A stretch of DNA of 64,000 bases. Source: a bacterium YEK0313 (GTDB taxonomy: Bacteria > Pseudomonadota > Alphaproteobacteria > Rhizobiales > Phreatobacteraceae). Both the position numbers and the translations under genes were made by a program. Shown here one piece after another: positions 31,865 to 40,718 of this stretch (its first letter is position 1; every line of letters begins with the position of its first letter). The notes under the pieces are model-generated. The model worked only from the letters and a program-made list of their open reading frames with translations, was not told where the DNA came from and made no database searches. The stretch is from assembly GCA_000751295.2 (NCBI GenBank), contig CCMO02000001.1, positions 5,176,951 to 5,240,950 on the forward strand, written 5' to 3'.

Positions 31865-32398
31865 ATGGTGCAGACATCGTCCGGCCTCCGCGCGTCGAAA
31901 CAGGCTCTCCCCCGGGTGCTGCCCGGTCTTGCCGGCGGCCTTCTCGCCCTGCTCGCCGTGCTGCCGGCGACTGCGGACGAACGGCTGCGCGTCGGCGACT
32001 GCTGGTATGCCGACCTCGTCGCGATCAAGACCGAATTCCGGTTGTGCATCACCGCGCCCGGCTTCATCGAGGGCCTGGTGATCCGGCGCGATGCGCTTGG
32101 CCCGGGCGTCAATGAAGGCCGGCCGGTGCAGGCCCGCTTCGCCGTCGCCCAGGACCGCCTCAGGATCCTGGCGAGCGGCATGCCGCCGGACTGGCTGGCG
32201 GCCGAGGAAGGATCTGGCCGGACCGACGGCTGCGCGATCCGGTTCTGGCGGCGTGGCGAACGGATGGGCACCTCCGACTGCAAGGTCGTCGCCATCTGGT
32301 GCCGCCATTCGCCGCGCGAGCTGCCGCCGCTCTGCCGCAACGAGGCCCCCGGCGATCCGGCACCGACGCGCCGCCACCGCTCCGGCGCGCGGCCCTGA
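31865..32398 (+). CDS. Secreted Cys-containing hypothetical protein
   Basis: 177 residues, unrecognised. A signal peptide covers about the first 38 residues (LAGGLLALLAVLPATADE). The mature part has paired cysteines (GDCWYADL, FRLCITAPGF, TDGCAIRFW, TSDCKVVAIWCRHS, PLCRNE), consistent with disulfides in the periplasm. The C-terminus is basic and Pro-rich. No catalytic motif is seen. The ribosome site before the ATG is weak, which lowers confidence in the exact start. Confidence 0.6.
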   Translation: MVQTSSGLRASKQALPRVLPGLAGGLLALLAVLPATADERLRVGDCWYADLVAIKTEFRLCITAPGFIEGLVIRRDALGPGVNEGRPVQARFAVAQDRLRILASGMPPDWLAAEEGSGRTDGCAIRFWRRGERMGTSDCKVVAIWCRHSPRELPPLCRNEAPGDPAPTRRHRSGARP

Positions 32399-32421
32399 GC
32401 CCGCGACGGCGGGCCGCCGGC

Positions 32422-33474
32422 CTACGGGCGCCACAGCCCCTTCTGCTGCAGCCAGGTCTGGATCAGTTGCGCCACCTCGCCGGAATTGCGGTCCATCATG
32501 ATCATGTGGCTGTTGCCGCGAATGCCCTGGGCCGGCAGGTCGACGACGTCGACATGGCCGCCCGCCGCGCGCATGCGCCCGGCGAAATCCAGGCCGGAGC
32601 GCCGGATCGTCGGCCAGCGCGGATCGTCGTCGATGAAGTCGCCGTAGAGCATCAGCGTCGGCACGGTCCTCAATGCGTCGGCGCGGCCGGGATCGCCGAC
32701 GCTCGATGGCTCGACGGCGATCAGCGCCATCACCTTGTCGGGCCGCGCCTGGGCGACCCGGAACCCGAACTGGCCCGCCTGGCTGTGCACCAGGATCACG
32801 CAGGGACAGACCTTGTCGACCAGCGCGGCATAGGCGGCGATGGTCGGCGCGTCGGTGGTCGTCCAGCGCGGCGAGAGCTGGAGCGGGAACTGGTCATAGG
32901 CTTCCACCGGGAACTGGTTGCCGGGCAGCACCCGGCGCTTCGCCGGATCGCTGTCGTAGGATCCCTGTCCCTGGCCGATGCGGAACCGCTCGAAGGGATT
33001 GCCGACCGGCAGGTGCAGGGCCGGTGCGCCCCACACTTCCGGCGGCGCCCAGCCGGAACGGCCGCGCTCCACGGCATCGGAATTGAGCACGGTCCAGCCG
33101 CGGCGCAGGAACCAGTTGAGCCAGCCCTCGCGGCCATCGGGCGTCGTCTCGTAGGTGACGCCCGAGAGGCCGCCACCGTGCCAGAGCAGCAGCGGCACCC
33201 GCCCCCGTTCGGCCTTCGGGCGGAACCACTGCACATACATCTGCTCGACCTGATAGCGGCCGTTGACGTCGACCCGCGCCGGCGGCCCGCCCGGAGTGAA
33301 CACGATGTCGCGCGGCGGCTGACCGGATATTTCGGCGAGCCGGCCGCCGACATGGAACGATCCCATGGCGGTGATTTCGAGCGGCGGCTCCTCGACCGCC
33401 ATGGCCGGCGCCGCCTGCAGCCCGAGGGCCACCGCGAGCGCCCTCAGGGGCGTAGCCAGCATCGGACGCAACAT
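32422..33474 (-). CDS. Exported alpha/beta-hydrolase (esterase-like)
   Basis: 350 residues. The signal peptide ends about residue 26 (ALGLQAAPAMA), so the enzyme is periplasmic or secreted. VPLLLWHGGGLSGVTYETTP gives the HGGG-like oxyanion loop; CVILVHSQAGQFGFRVA has the nucleophile elbow (HSQAG serine); VPTLMLYGDFIDDD gives an acidic residue; GNSHMIMMDRNS a late His. Similar proteins are annotated as esterases or putative secreted hydrolases of the PF12697 type. The start follows GGGAGGA. It is convergent with the preceding secreted protein. Substrate unknown. Confidence 0.82.
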   Translation of the reverse strand: MLRPMLATPLRALAVALGLQAAPAMAVEEPPLEITAMGSFHVGGRLAEISGQPPRDIVFTPGGPPARVDVNGRYQVEQMYVQWFRPKAERGRVPLLLWHGGGLSGVTYETTPDGREGWLNWFLRRGWTVLNSDAVERGRSGWAPPEVWGAPALHLPVGNPFERFRIGQGQGSYDSDPAKRRVLPGNQFPVEAYDQFPLQLSPRWTTTDAPTIAAYAALVDKVCPCVILVHSQAGQFGFRVAQARPDKVMALIAVEPSSVGDPGRADALRTVPTLMLYGDFIDDDPRWPTIRRSGLDFAGRMRAAGGHVDVVDLPAQGIRGNSHMIMMDRNSGEVAQLIQTWLQQKGLWRP

Positions 33475-33688
33475 GGACAGTCCTCCCTCGCCGCCGGCTG
33501 TCCCGAAGCGCGTCGCACCGCGCCCAGCCGCCCGACGACTATCCCGGCAGCAGGAAAGGCACGTCAACCGGCAGCCGCCATTGCCTCCGGATCTGTCGGC
33601 ACCGCGCGGCTTTCACAAAAGGACATGCCGTTTCCGATAGGATAGCGCCGGAACTGGTCCGTTCGAAACAAGGTGCCGCACCGCGTCG

Positions 33689-34375
33689 ATGCAGACTCTC
33701 TCCGCGCTCTTCTATGTCATCACCTTCCACCCGTTCTGGGCCTGGCTGGCCATCATCGCGGTCGCCATCGCCGCCGGCCGATGGCTTGCCCGGGCGACCG
33801 GCCGCAACGCTTGGTACGCGCTGGTCCCGATATCCGTGGTCGTCGGCATGCTCAACCTGTTCACCGGCCACATGCTGAACGCGATCTTCCTGAATGCCTT
33901 CGGCACGATCGGCTCTGGCGTGATCATCCAGTCGCGGATGACGTCCTCGACGCTGAACGACCAGAACATCTGGGACTATGACGTGGTGCTGAGGACCGCC
34001 GACGGCCAGGATATCGCGGCCTCCTTCGACACCCTGTCGGCCAGCAACTATCCGGTGCGCAACGAGATCCTCATCCCGCCGCCCGGCGAGCGCTTCGTCA
34101 CCAAATACATTCCCGGTTTCGAGCGGAACTTCGCCATCATGACCGACCTCTCGGCCTATGGCATCCGGCGCAACCGGGCGATCGCGCTCGAACCGCTGCG
34201 CACGGCCGAGGCGCGGCTTCGCGTCAGCCCGGCCAATCCCACCTTCATCGAAGGCTACCGGACCGCCTTGCGTGCCTTCATCGACGAGCACGGTGCCGAT
34301 GCCGATCCTGTTCTCCTGGCCGAGCTCCGCCGGAAACTGCAGGAGATCGACATGGGCGCGGCGCCAACGCGCTGA
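33689..34375 (+). CDS. Membrane-anchored hypothetical protein
   Basis: 228 residues, unrecognised. Two N-terminal hydrophobic segments (FWAWLAIIAVAIAAGRWLA and WYALVPISVVVGMLNLF, with a further weak one at AIFLNAFGTIGSGVII) anchor a mostly soluble domain (residues about 85-225). That domain begins NDQNIWDYDVVLRTADGQDI and contains VRNEILIPPPGERFVTKYIP and SPANPTFIEGYRTALRAFID. The soluble part has a beta-rich start and helical end. It is likely conserved in relatives but has no motif I can assign. Confidence 0.65.
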   Translation: MQTLSALFYVITFHPFWAWLAIIAVAIAAGRWLARATGRNAWYALVPISVVVGMLNLFTGHMLNAIFLNAFGTIGSGVIIQSRMTSSTLNDQNIWDYDVVLRTADGQDIAASFDTLSASNYPVRNEILIPPPGERFVTKYIPGFERNFAIMTDLSAYGIRRNRAIALEPLRTAEARLRVSPANPTFIEGYRTALRAFIDEHGADADPVLLAELRRKLQEIDMGAAPTR

Positions 34376-34459
34376 GACCGTGCCAGGGCGGCCGTGGCGG
34401 TTGACCCGGCCGTTTCGCGCGCTAGCCTTGACGACCGGGATGGATCCCATGGAGCCGCA

Positions 34460-35930
34460 ATGAGTGTCGAGGGCATCGGCCCGGTCGCCGCCAACGCCAC
34501 GGGCGATGGCGCCGCCATGCGCGCTCTGATCGAAGGCCTCGGCCTGAAGCCGGGCCAGTCGATCGAGGCGCGCGTCGCCGCCATGCTCGCCGACAACCTC
34601 GCCCGTCTGATGATCGGCGACGCAGCGCTCGACGTCAGAACCCCCCAGCCCCTGCCCGTCGGCGCCACCCTCACCATGACGGTGGAGCGGCAGGGCCAGG
34701 CGCTCCGCCTCCTGATGCAGGCCCTGCCGGCAGGAAACACCGCGCAGCCCGCCGCGGCTGCGGCCACGCCGGTGATCGCCAGTCCGGCGGGAGCCCCCGC
34801 CGCCGCCGTGCCCACGGGCCCGCAGGCGGCGGTCGCCATGATCGGCGCGCTCATCGACCTCGTCGCGCGCGAGGCTGCCGCGCCCCGCGCCCCGGCACCC
34901 GACGGCCCCCAGGCGACGCTCGTCGCCCGCGGCTCGCCCGATCTCGCGCGCCGGCTGGAGGCCGGCTCGGCCGGCCAGGGCCTGACCATCGCCCCGCGCG
35001 AGGCGCTGATGGACGCGGTGCGCGCGGCCGCCTCCCGGCAGGACAGCCTCAGCCCGCTCTTTGCCGATATCGCCGCCCTCGCCGAAGGCCGCGGCGGCGC
35101 CGCGGCGACCACCCTGCCGCCATCGGTCGCCCGCGCGCTGGCCGACCTCCTCGGCCTTCGCCTGCCGGCGGAGGCCGCCGCGACGCCGGCGGGCCTGATG
35201 GGGCCTCTTCCTGGAGGCCGGCCTCGCCGCCGGCGCCGCGCCGGGCGCGGATCTCAAGGCCGCCCTGCTGGCACTGCGCGGCGCCCTCGGGGCCTGGGCC
35301 GGCGATCTCGGCCTCGACGCCGAGGCGAAGCCGCCGGCGCTGCCCGGTGCCCATGAACGCCCGCCGGTGCGCGGCGGCCTGCCCCAGGGCCAGCCGCCCG
35401 CGGCGGCGAGCCTCGGTCCGGCTTCGGCTCCGGCGGACCTCGCAGCACGGCTGATCGAGCGCACGGAGGCCGCGCTCGCCCGGCTCGTTCTGCTGCAGGC
35501 GGCCTCGCTGCCCGAGGCGCGCGATCTTGGCCGGCCGGAGCTCGCGCCGCAGACCTGGATGGAACTGCCGGTGCGCATCGGCCAGGCCACCGCCATGGTG
35601 CCGTTCCAGATCGGCCGCGACCGCGGCGAGGACGACGGGCCGGCCGCCCGCGGCCCCGCACCGCCCGGCGGCTGGGTCATGCGCTTCTCGCTTGCGGCCG
35701 AGCCGCTCGGGCCGGTTCATGCCGCGGTCCGCTGGCGCGACGGCCATGTCCGGGTCCAGCTCTGGGCCGAACGCGACGGCATCGCCGCCCGGCTCGACGA
35801 AGCCCGCACCGCGCTGAGCGACGCGCTGGAGGCCTCCGCCTTCTCCGTCGACCAGCTGACCATCCTGGCCGGCCGGCCGGCCGAGTCCGGCCTTCCGCCA
35901 GCCCAGCCGCGCCTGGACCGGCGCACATGA
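34460..35930 (+). pseudogene. fliK: Flagellar hook-length control protein FliK, frameshifted
   Basis: One gene split over two frames. The first frame (34460 to about 35200) encodes an Ala/Pro-rich N-terminal region. The second (about 35200-35930) carries the FliK C-terminal domain: WVMRFSLAAEPLGPVHAAVR, WRDGHVRVQLWAERDGIAAR and LEASAFSVDQLTILAG, the hook-cap-binding fold of PF02120. Removing one G from the run of four at 35200-35203 joins LMG to LFLEAGLAAGAA and gives an uninterrupted 489-residue protein. Either an assembly or read error or a genuine inactivation explains this. Its stop overlaps the next gene (ATGA), as in an intact operon. FliK length and N-terminus vary widely. Confidence 0.75.
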
Positions 35931-36205
35931 GCGACCGGCCCGAGACGAAGCCGGCGCTCGCCGTCGCCCTGGAATACGAGCACGGCCTGGATCAGGTGCC
36001 GCGCGTGACGGCCAGCGGGCGCGGGCCGATCGCCGAGGCGATCGTCGCGACCGCCCGCGAACACGGCGTCGCCATCGAGGGCAACCCGCTGCTCGCCGAG
36101 GCGCTCGCCGGCGTCGAGCTCGACCAGGAGATCCCGGAAGATCTCTACCGCGCGGTCGCCGAGGTGATCGGTTTCGTGCTGCGCGCGGCCGGCCACCTCA
36201 GGTAG
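35927..36205 (+). CDS. FlhB C-terminal-domain-like protein (FlhX type)
   Basis: 92 residues equal to the cytoplasmic C-terminal domain of the export switch FlhB: ALAVALEYEHGLDQVPRVTA, SGRGPIAEAIVATAREHGVA and IEGNPLLAEALAGVELDQEI, then PEDLYRAVAEVIGFVLRA. The four membrane helices and the self-cleaving NPTH motif are absent; the place of NPTH is KPALAV. Such stand-alone FlhB_C proteins occur beside fliK in many bacteria and may substitute for or modulate the FlhB C-terminal fragment. Translationally coupled to fliK. Confidence 0.85.
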   Translation: MSDRPETKPALAVALEYEHGLDQVPRVTASGRGPIAEAIVATAREHGVAIEGNPLLAEALAGVELDQEIPEDLYRAVAEVIGFVLRAAGHLR

Positions 36206-36323
36206 CATGCCCTCGCGTCAGGGTGGCTGTCGCCAATACACCGATTGTGACACTGTGGCCATTGCGGTGGCGCGCGGAATACGCGCTAATGCAGAACGTT
36301 AGAAGAAACGGAGGGAGGATGTC

Positions 36324-38054
36324 ATGACGACCATCGCGGCGCCGAACCGCCCCTGGACCAAGTTCTATCCACCCGGCATCCGTCCGACCATCGACGAAGC
36401 GCCCTATCCCTCGCTCGCCGCCATGGTGCGCGCCATCGCCCGCACCTATTCGACCCAGCCGGCCTTCTCGCTGTGCCTGCCGAACGGCATGGGCGGCACG
36501 CTGACCTTCGCCGAGGTCGACCGCCTGTCCGACGCCTTCGCGCTCTATCTGCGCGAGCAGCTGCAGCTCAAGCCGGGCGCGCGCGTCGCGCTGCAGATGC
36601 CGAACGGGCTGGCCTTCCCGATCGTCGCCTTCGGCGTGTTCAAGGCCGGCTGCGTGCTGGTCAACATCAACCCGCTCTACACGGCGGACGAGATGGGCAA
36701 GGTGTTCGCGGATGCCGAGCCCGACTGTCTCGTCGTCATCGACATGTTCACCGACAAGCTGCCGGCCGCCTTCGCCATCCACAAGGTGCGCCATGTGGTG
36801 GTCTGCCGCATCACCGAATTCATGCCCTGGCTGCAGGGCACCATCGTCGGCTTCGTGCAGAGGTACAAGGACAAGTCGGTCAAGCCGGCGCCGGTCGCCC
36901 ACACGACCTTCCAGGCCGCGCTCGCCGCCGGCGAGGCGCGCCGCAGCACAGCCGACGTCCTCGGCTACACGAAAGAGCTCAATCTGGAGTCGCTTGCCTG
37001 CCTGCAGTATACCGGCGGCACGACCGGCGTCTCCAAGGGTGCCATGCTGACCCACGGCAACCTCGTCATGAACATGGCGCAGGCGCTGGAAATGGTCGGT
37101 GGCAATATCGAGAAGGGCACGGGTGTCATTCTGACCGCGCTGCCGCTCTATCACATCTTCGCCTTCACCGTGAACATGCTGGGCTTCTGGTATCTCGGCG
37201 CCCACAACGTGCTGATCCCCAATCCGCGCCCGCTGACCAACCTGCAGAAGGCCTTCGAAAAATATCCGATCAGCGCGATTACCGGGGTCAACACGCTGTT
37301 CAACGGCCTGAACAACGAGGCCTGGTTCAAGGACAACCCGCCGCGGCACCTGAAGACCGCCTCGGCCGGCGGCATGGCGCTGCAGGAGGCGGTGGCCAAG
37401 CGCTGGCTGGAGGTCACCGGCACGCCGGTCATCGAAGGCTATGGCCTGACCGAATCCTCGCCTGTCCTCTCGTTCAACCCGATGGGCAACGAGAGGCTCG
37501 GCACGATCGGCATTCCCGTGCCGTCGACCGACATCCGCTGCGTCGATGACGAGGGCCGCGAAGTGCCGCTCGGCGAACCCGGCGAACTGGTCGCCCGCGG
37601 CCCGCAGATCATGGCCGGCTACTGGAAGAAGCCCGAGGAGACCGCCAAGACCATTCGCGACGGCTGGCTTTATACGGGCGACATCGCGACCCAGGACGCC
37701 GACGGGTTCTTCCGCATCGTCGACCGCAAGAAGGACATGGTGCTGGTCTCCGGCTTCAACGTGTTCCCGAACGAGGTCGAGGACACGCTCGCCAAGAACC
37801 CGGCCGTGCTGGAGGTCGCGGTGGTCGGCGTGCCCGACGGCGCGGCCGGCGAGGCGGTCAAGGCCTTCATCGTCAAGCGCCCCGGCGCCGAGATCACGGC
37901 CGACGAGGTGCGGGCCTTCAGCCGCCAGCACCTGACCGCCTACAAGGTGCCGAAATTCGTCGAGTTCCGCGACGAGCTGCCGAAATCCAATGTCGGCAAG
38001 ATCCTGCGCAAGGACCTGCGCGCCGAGGAGCTCGCGAAACGGGCGAGCGCCTGA
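36324..38054 (+). CDS. fadD: Long-chain fatty acid-CoA ligase
   Basis: A 576-residue ANL-superfamily ligase converting fatty acid, ATP and CoA to acyl-CoA. The P-loop is YTGGTTGVSKGAMLTH (about residue 229), the A5 motif GYGLTESSPV, the A7 hinge DGWLYTGDIATQDADGFFRI and the A8/A10 region KDMVLVSGFNVFPNEVEDTL with the catalytic lysine in SNVGKILRKDL. Its length matches E. coli FadD (561). A GGAGGGAGG ribosome site precedes the ATG. It is apparently monocistronic. Its product would supply acyl-CoA to beta-oxidation and to the WS/DGAT and PHA genes in this window. Confidence 0.93.
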   Translation: MTTIAAPNRPWTKFYPPGIRPTIDEAPYPSLAAMVRAIARTYSTQPAFSLCLPNGMGGTLTFAEVDRLSDAFALYLREQLQLKPGARVALQMPNGLAFPIVAFGVFKAGCVLVNINPLYTADEMGKVFADAEPDCLVVIDMFTDKLPAAFAIHKVRHVVVCRITEFMPWLQGTIVGFVQRYKDKSVKPAPVAHTTFQAALAAGEARRSTADVLGYTKELNLESLACLQYTGGTTGVSKGAMLTHGNLVMNMAQALEMVGGNIEKGTGVILTALPLYHIFAFTVNMLGFWYLGAHNVLIPNPRPLTNLQKAFEKYPISAITGVNTLFNGLNNEAWFKDNPPRHLKTASAGGMALQEAVAKRWLEVTGTPVIEGYGLTESSPVLSFNPMGNERLGTIGIPVPSTDIRCVDDEGREVPLGEPGELVARGPQIMAGYWKKPEETAKTIRDGWLYTGDIATQDADGFFRIVDRKKDMVLVSGFNVFPNEVEDTLAKNPAVLEVAVVGVPDGAAGEAVKAFIVKRPGAEITADEVRAFSRQHLTAYKVPKFVEFRDELPKSNVGKILRKDLRAEELAKRASA

Positions 38055-38145
38055 GCCGAATGGCTGTCATGAGGCCGGCGGGCCGCAAGCCCGTAGCTCC
38101 CTGGCCTGAACCGCGCTAGCCTCCGGCGAACCGCCGGAGGCGACC

Positions 38146-38814
38146 ATGCACAACGAACATGAAAGCGGCGATGCGCACGGGCATCACCACCACGATCACC
38201 CCCATCATCATCACGATCACGATCACAGCGAGCTCTCGCCGATGGATGCGCGGGTGCGCGCCATCGAGACGGTCCTGACCGAGAAGGGCTATGTCGACCC
38301 GGCGGCGCTCGACCTGCTGATCGAGACCTACGAGACCAAGGTCGGCCCGCACAATGGCGCGCGCGTCGTCGCCAGGGCCTGGACCGATCCGGCCTTCCGC
38401 CAGCGCCTGCTGACCGACGCCACCGCCGCGATCGCCGAGCTCGGCTATGTCGGCCGCCAGGGCGAGCACATGGTGGCGGTCGAGAATACGCCCGACACCC
38501 ACAACATGGTCGTCTGCACCCTCTGCTCCTGCTATCCCTGGCCGGTTCTCGGCCTGCCGCCGGTCTGGTACAAGTCGGCGCCCTATCGGGCGAAGGCCGT
38601 GCGCGACCCGCGCGGCGTGCTCGCCGATTTCGGCGTGACGCTGCCCGAGGGCAAGGCCATCAAGGTCTGGGATTCGACCGCCGAGGTCCGCTACCTCGTG
38701 CTGCCGGAACGGCCGGCCGGCACCGAAGGCTGGAGCGAGACGGAGCTTGCGACGCTCGTCAACCGCGACTCGATGATCGGCACCGGCCTTGCCGGGGCCC
38801 CGGAGACGGCATGA
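38146..38814 (+). CDS. nthA: Nitrile hydratase alpha subunit, cobalt type, with His-rich N-terminus
   Basis: A 222-residue catalytic subunit hydrating nitriles to amides. The metal-binding claw is VCTLCSC (Cys124, Cys127, Cys129). The Thr in CTLC marks the low-spin cobalt class, whereas iron enzymes have Ser. DVENTP-like VENTPDTHNMVVCTLCSCYP and PYRAKAVRDPRGVLADFG are family blocks. Residues 12-28 form a His/Asp tract (HHHHDHPHHHHDHDH) not part of the usual fold, a possible metal-binding tail. GGAGG precedes the start. It is first in the nthA-nthB-activator operon with ATGA-type overlaps. Confidence 0.95.
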   Translation: MHNEHESGDAHGHHHHDHPHHHHDHDHSELSPMDARVRAIETVLTEKGYVDPAALDLLIETYETKVGPHNGARVVARAWTDPAFRQRLLTDATAAIAELGYVGRQGEHMVAVENTPDTHNMVVCTLCSCYPWPVLGLPPVWYKSAPYRAKAVRDPRGVLADFGVTLPEGKAIKVWDSTAEVRYLVLPERPAGTEGWSETELATLVNRDSMIGTGLAGAPETA

Positions 38815-39497
38815 TGAGCGAGACGGCCCCCGCCCCCTATGTCACCCATGCCGATCTCGGCGGCCGCACCGGTCTCGGGCCGGTCGTGCCCGAGATCGAC
38901 GAGCCCTGGTTCCATGCGCCCTGGGAGAAGCGCGCCTTCGCCCTGACGCTGGCGATGGGCGCGACCGGCTCCTGGAACATCGACCAGTCGCGCGCCGCCC
39001 GCGAGCAGCAGCCCGGCTATCTTGGCATGAGCTATTACGAGATCTGGACCGCCGGCATGGAGCGGCTGATGCTCGAGCGCGGCCAGATCACCGCCGAGGA
39101 AATCGAAACCGGCCATGCGGTCGCTCCGCCGAAGCCGCTCGCCCGCAAGCTGATGGCGGCCGACGTTGCCGCGACTCTGGCGCGCGGCGGCCCGAGCGAG
39201 CGCCCGGTCGCGGCCGCGCCGCGCTTTGCCGTCGGCGACCGCGTCACCACCCGCGTCATCGCCACGCCGACCGGCCACACGCGCCTGCCGCGCTATGTCC
39301 AGGGCAAGACCGGCACGGTCACCCATCTGCATGGCGGCCACGTCTTTCCGGATGCCAATGCGACCGGCAGCGGCGAGGCGCCGGAATGGCTCTACACGGT
39401 GCGCTTTGCCGGGACCGATCTGTTCGGCGCCGAGGGCGATCCGGCAAGCTCGGTCTCGGTCGACGCCTGGGACAGCTATCTGAGCCCGGCATCATGA
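38811..39497 (+). CDS. nthB: Nitrile hydratase beta subunit
   Basis: 228 residues. WNIDQSRAAREQQPGYLGMS and YYEIWTAGMERLMLERGQIT form the helical N-terminal half, and FAVGDRVTTRVIATPTGHTR, LPRYVQGKTGTVTHLHGGHV and LYTVRFAGTDLFG form the SH3-like barrel of the family. The conserved Arg that hydrogen-bonds the oxidised Cys ligands lies in NIDQSRAAREQ or nearby. It overlaps the alpha-subunit stop. Two ATGs occur in tandem at 38811 and 38814; either could start it. Confidence 0.94.
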   Translation: MMSETAPAPYVTHADLGGRTGLGPVVPEIDEPWFHAPWEKRAFALTLAMGATGSWNIDQSRAAREQQPGYLGMSYYEIWTAGMERLMLERGQITAEEIETGHAVAPPKPLARKLMAADVAATLARGGPSERPVAAAPRFAVGDRVTTRVIATPTGHTRLPRYVQGKTGTVTHLHGGHVFPDANATGSGEAPEWLYTVRFAGTDLFGAEGDPASSVSVDAWDSYLSPAS

Positions 39498-39871
39498 CCG
39501 CGCCAGCGACACCGGCGATCGCGCCGGCCGATCTCGCGGCCCTGCCCGACATTCCCTGCGACGCGGAAGGCCCGGTCTTCCGCGCGCCCTGGGAGGCCCA
39601 CGCCTTCGCGCTGGCCGTCACGCTGCACGGCAAGGGCCTGTTCACCTGGCCGCAATGGGCGGAGACGCTGTCGGCCGAAATCCGGCGGGCCCAGGCGGCC
39701 GGCGATCCCGACACGGGCGAGACCTACTATCAACATTGGCTGAAGGCGCTCGAGCGGCTCGTCGTGTCGGGCGGCGTCGCCACCGTCGACGAGCTGGACG
39801 CGACGACCGAAGCCTGGCATCGGGCCGCCGATGCGACGCCGCACGGCCAGCCGATCGTGCTCAGGCGCTGA
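39494..39871 (+). CDS. Nitrile hydratase activator (P14K-type accessory protein)
   Basis: A 125-residue homologue of the beta-subunit N-terminal half: VFRAPWEAHAFALAVTLHGK, GLFTWPQWAETLSAEIRRAQ and YYQHWLKALERLVVSGGVAT. Co-type nitrile hydratases use such an accessory protein to insert cobalt by subunit swapping. It overlaps the nthB stop (ATGA), completing the operon, which ends at the terminator at 39920. Confidence 0.88.
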   Translation: MTAPATPAIAPADLAALPDIPCDAEGPVFRAPWEAHAFALAVTLHGKGLFTWPQWAETLSAEIRRAQAAGDPDTGETYYQHWLKALERLVVSGGVATVDELDATTEAWHRAADATPHGQPIVLRR

Positions 39872-39919
39872 CGCCGGATCGCTCCCGCGGCTCCGGTGTC
39901 AACCGATCGTCCGAAAACA

Positions 39920-39947
39920 AACGGGCCGCCCCTCGGGACGGCCCGTT
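39920..39947. terminator. Terminator between nitrile hydratase operon and porin-like gene
   Basis: A 9-bp perfect stem AACGGGCCG / CGGCCCGTT with a ten-base loop between convergent genes. An A-rich flank on the left gives a T-rich tail for minus-strand transcription. Confidence 0.65.
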
Positions 39948-39968
39948 CAACGCAGGTCGCTTCGCCGA

Positions 39969-40718
39969 TCAGTAGCGGGCGACGATCGGCGCACCGCCGC
40001 CGGTGCTGAACAGGTAGTTCACGCCGACGCGGAACTTGTGGGTCTCCAGACGGATGCCCGGCGTCGTTTCGGTCTGGCCGCCGGCATTGAAGGTCAGAGC
40101 CTTGCTGCCGTAGTTCGCGTAGAGATACTCGGCGCGCGCGGTCCAGTTCGGAGCAAAGGCGTGCTCAACGCCGGCGCCGATCGTCCAGCCCACGCGGTTG
40201 TGCGAGGCGCTGATCGTTTCGGTCACGCCCGGCGCCGAATAGGTCGAGCGCATCGAGAGATCGGTGAAGGCGACACCGCCCGTCACGTAGAACAGGGTGC
40301 GGTCGACGGCAACGCCGAGGCGGGCGCGGACCGAAGCGTCCCAGTTGGTCTGCCAGCGGCCGCTGATCGTCTCGCGGCCCTCGGTGACGCTGGCCGAACG
40401 ACGCACGCCGAAATAGCCGAAGTCGCCTTCGACGCCGAGCACGACATTGTTGATCTGGTAGTTGTAGCCGATCTGGCCACCGCCGACGAAACCGCCGCCG
40501 CTGCCGGGCAGGAAGCCCTCCGTCAGCGCATTGATGTTGGTGTTGGCAAAACCGTAGCCGGCATTGAGACCGACATAGAAACCGGTCCAGCTGTGCACCG
40601 GAGCGAGAACGGCCGCCGGCACGGCGACGCGGCGCGCGCCGAGGTCGGCAGCAGTGGCAACCGTGGGCAGCGCGACGAGCGCGGCGGCGGCGATGAGCTT
40701 CTTCATCATCTTTTCCAT
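39969..40718 (-). CDS. Outer-membrane beta-barrel protein (Omp25/OMP_b-brl type)
   Basis: 249 residues. The signal peptide KKLIAAAALVALPTVATA is cleaved before ADLGAR. The mature chain shows WTGFYVGLNAGYGFANTN, the Rhizobiales Omp25/Omp31 hallmark, followed by alternating strands (GGGQIGYNYQINNVVLGVEG; ARLGVAVDRTLFYVTGGVAF; GWTIGAGVEHAFAPNWTARA) and the terminal strand THKFRVGVNYLF, then a short extra tail. Small eight-stranded barrels of this kind are abundant structural proteins. The start is ambiguous among three Met codons (40718, 40709, 40706). Confidence 0.9.
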   Translation of the reverse strand: MEKMMKKLIAAAALVALPTVATAADLGARRVAVPAAVLAPVHSWTGFYVGLNAGYGFANTNINALTEGFLPGSGGGFVGGGQIGYNYQINNVVLGVEGDFGYFGVRRSASVTEGRETISGRWQTNWDASVRARLGVAVDRTLFYVTGGVAFTDLSMRSTYSAPGVTETISASHNRVGWTIGAGVEHAFAPNWTARAEYLYANYGSKALTFNAGGQTETTPGIRLETHKFRVGVNYLFSTGGGAPIVARY

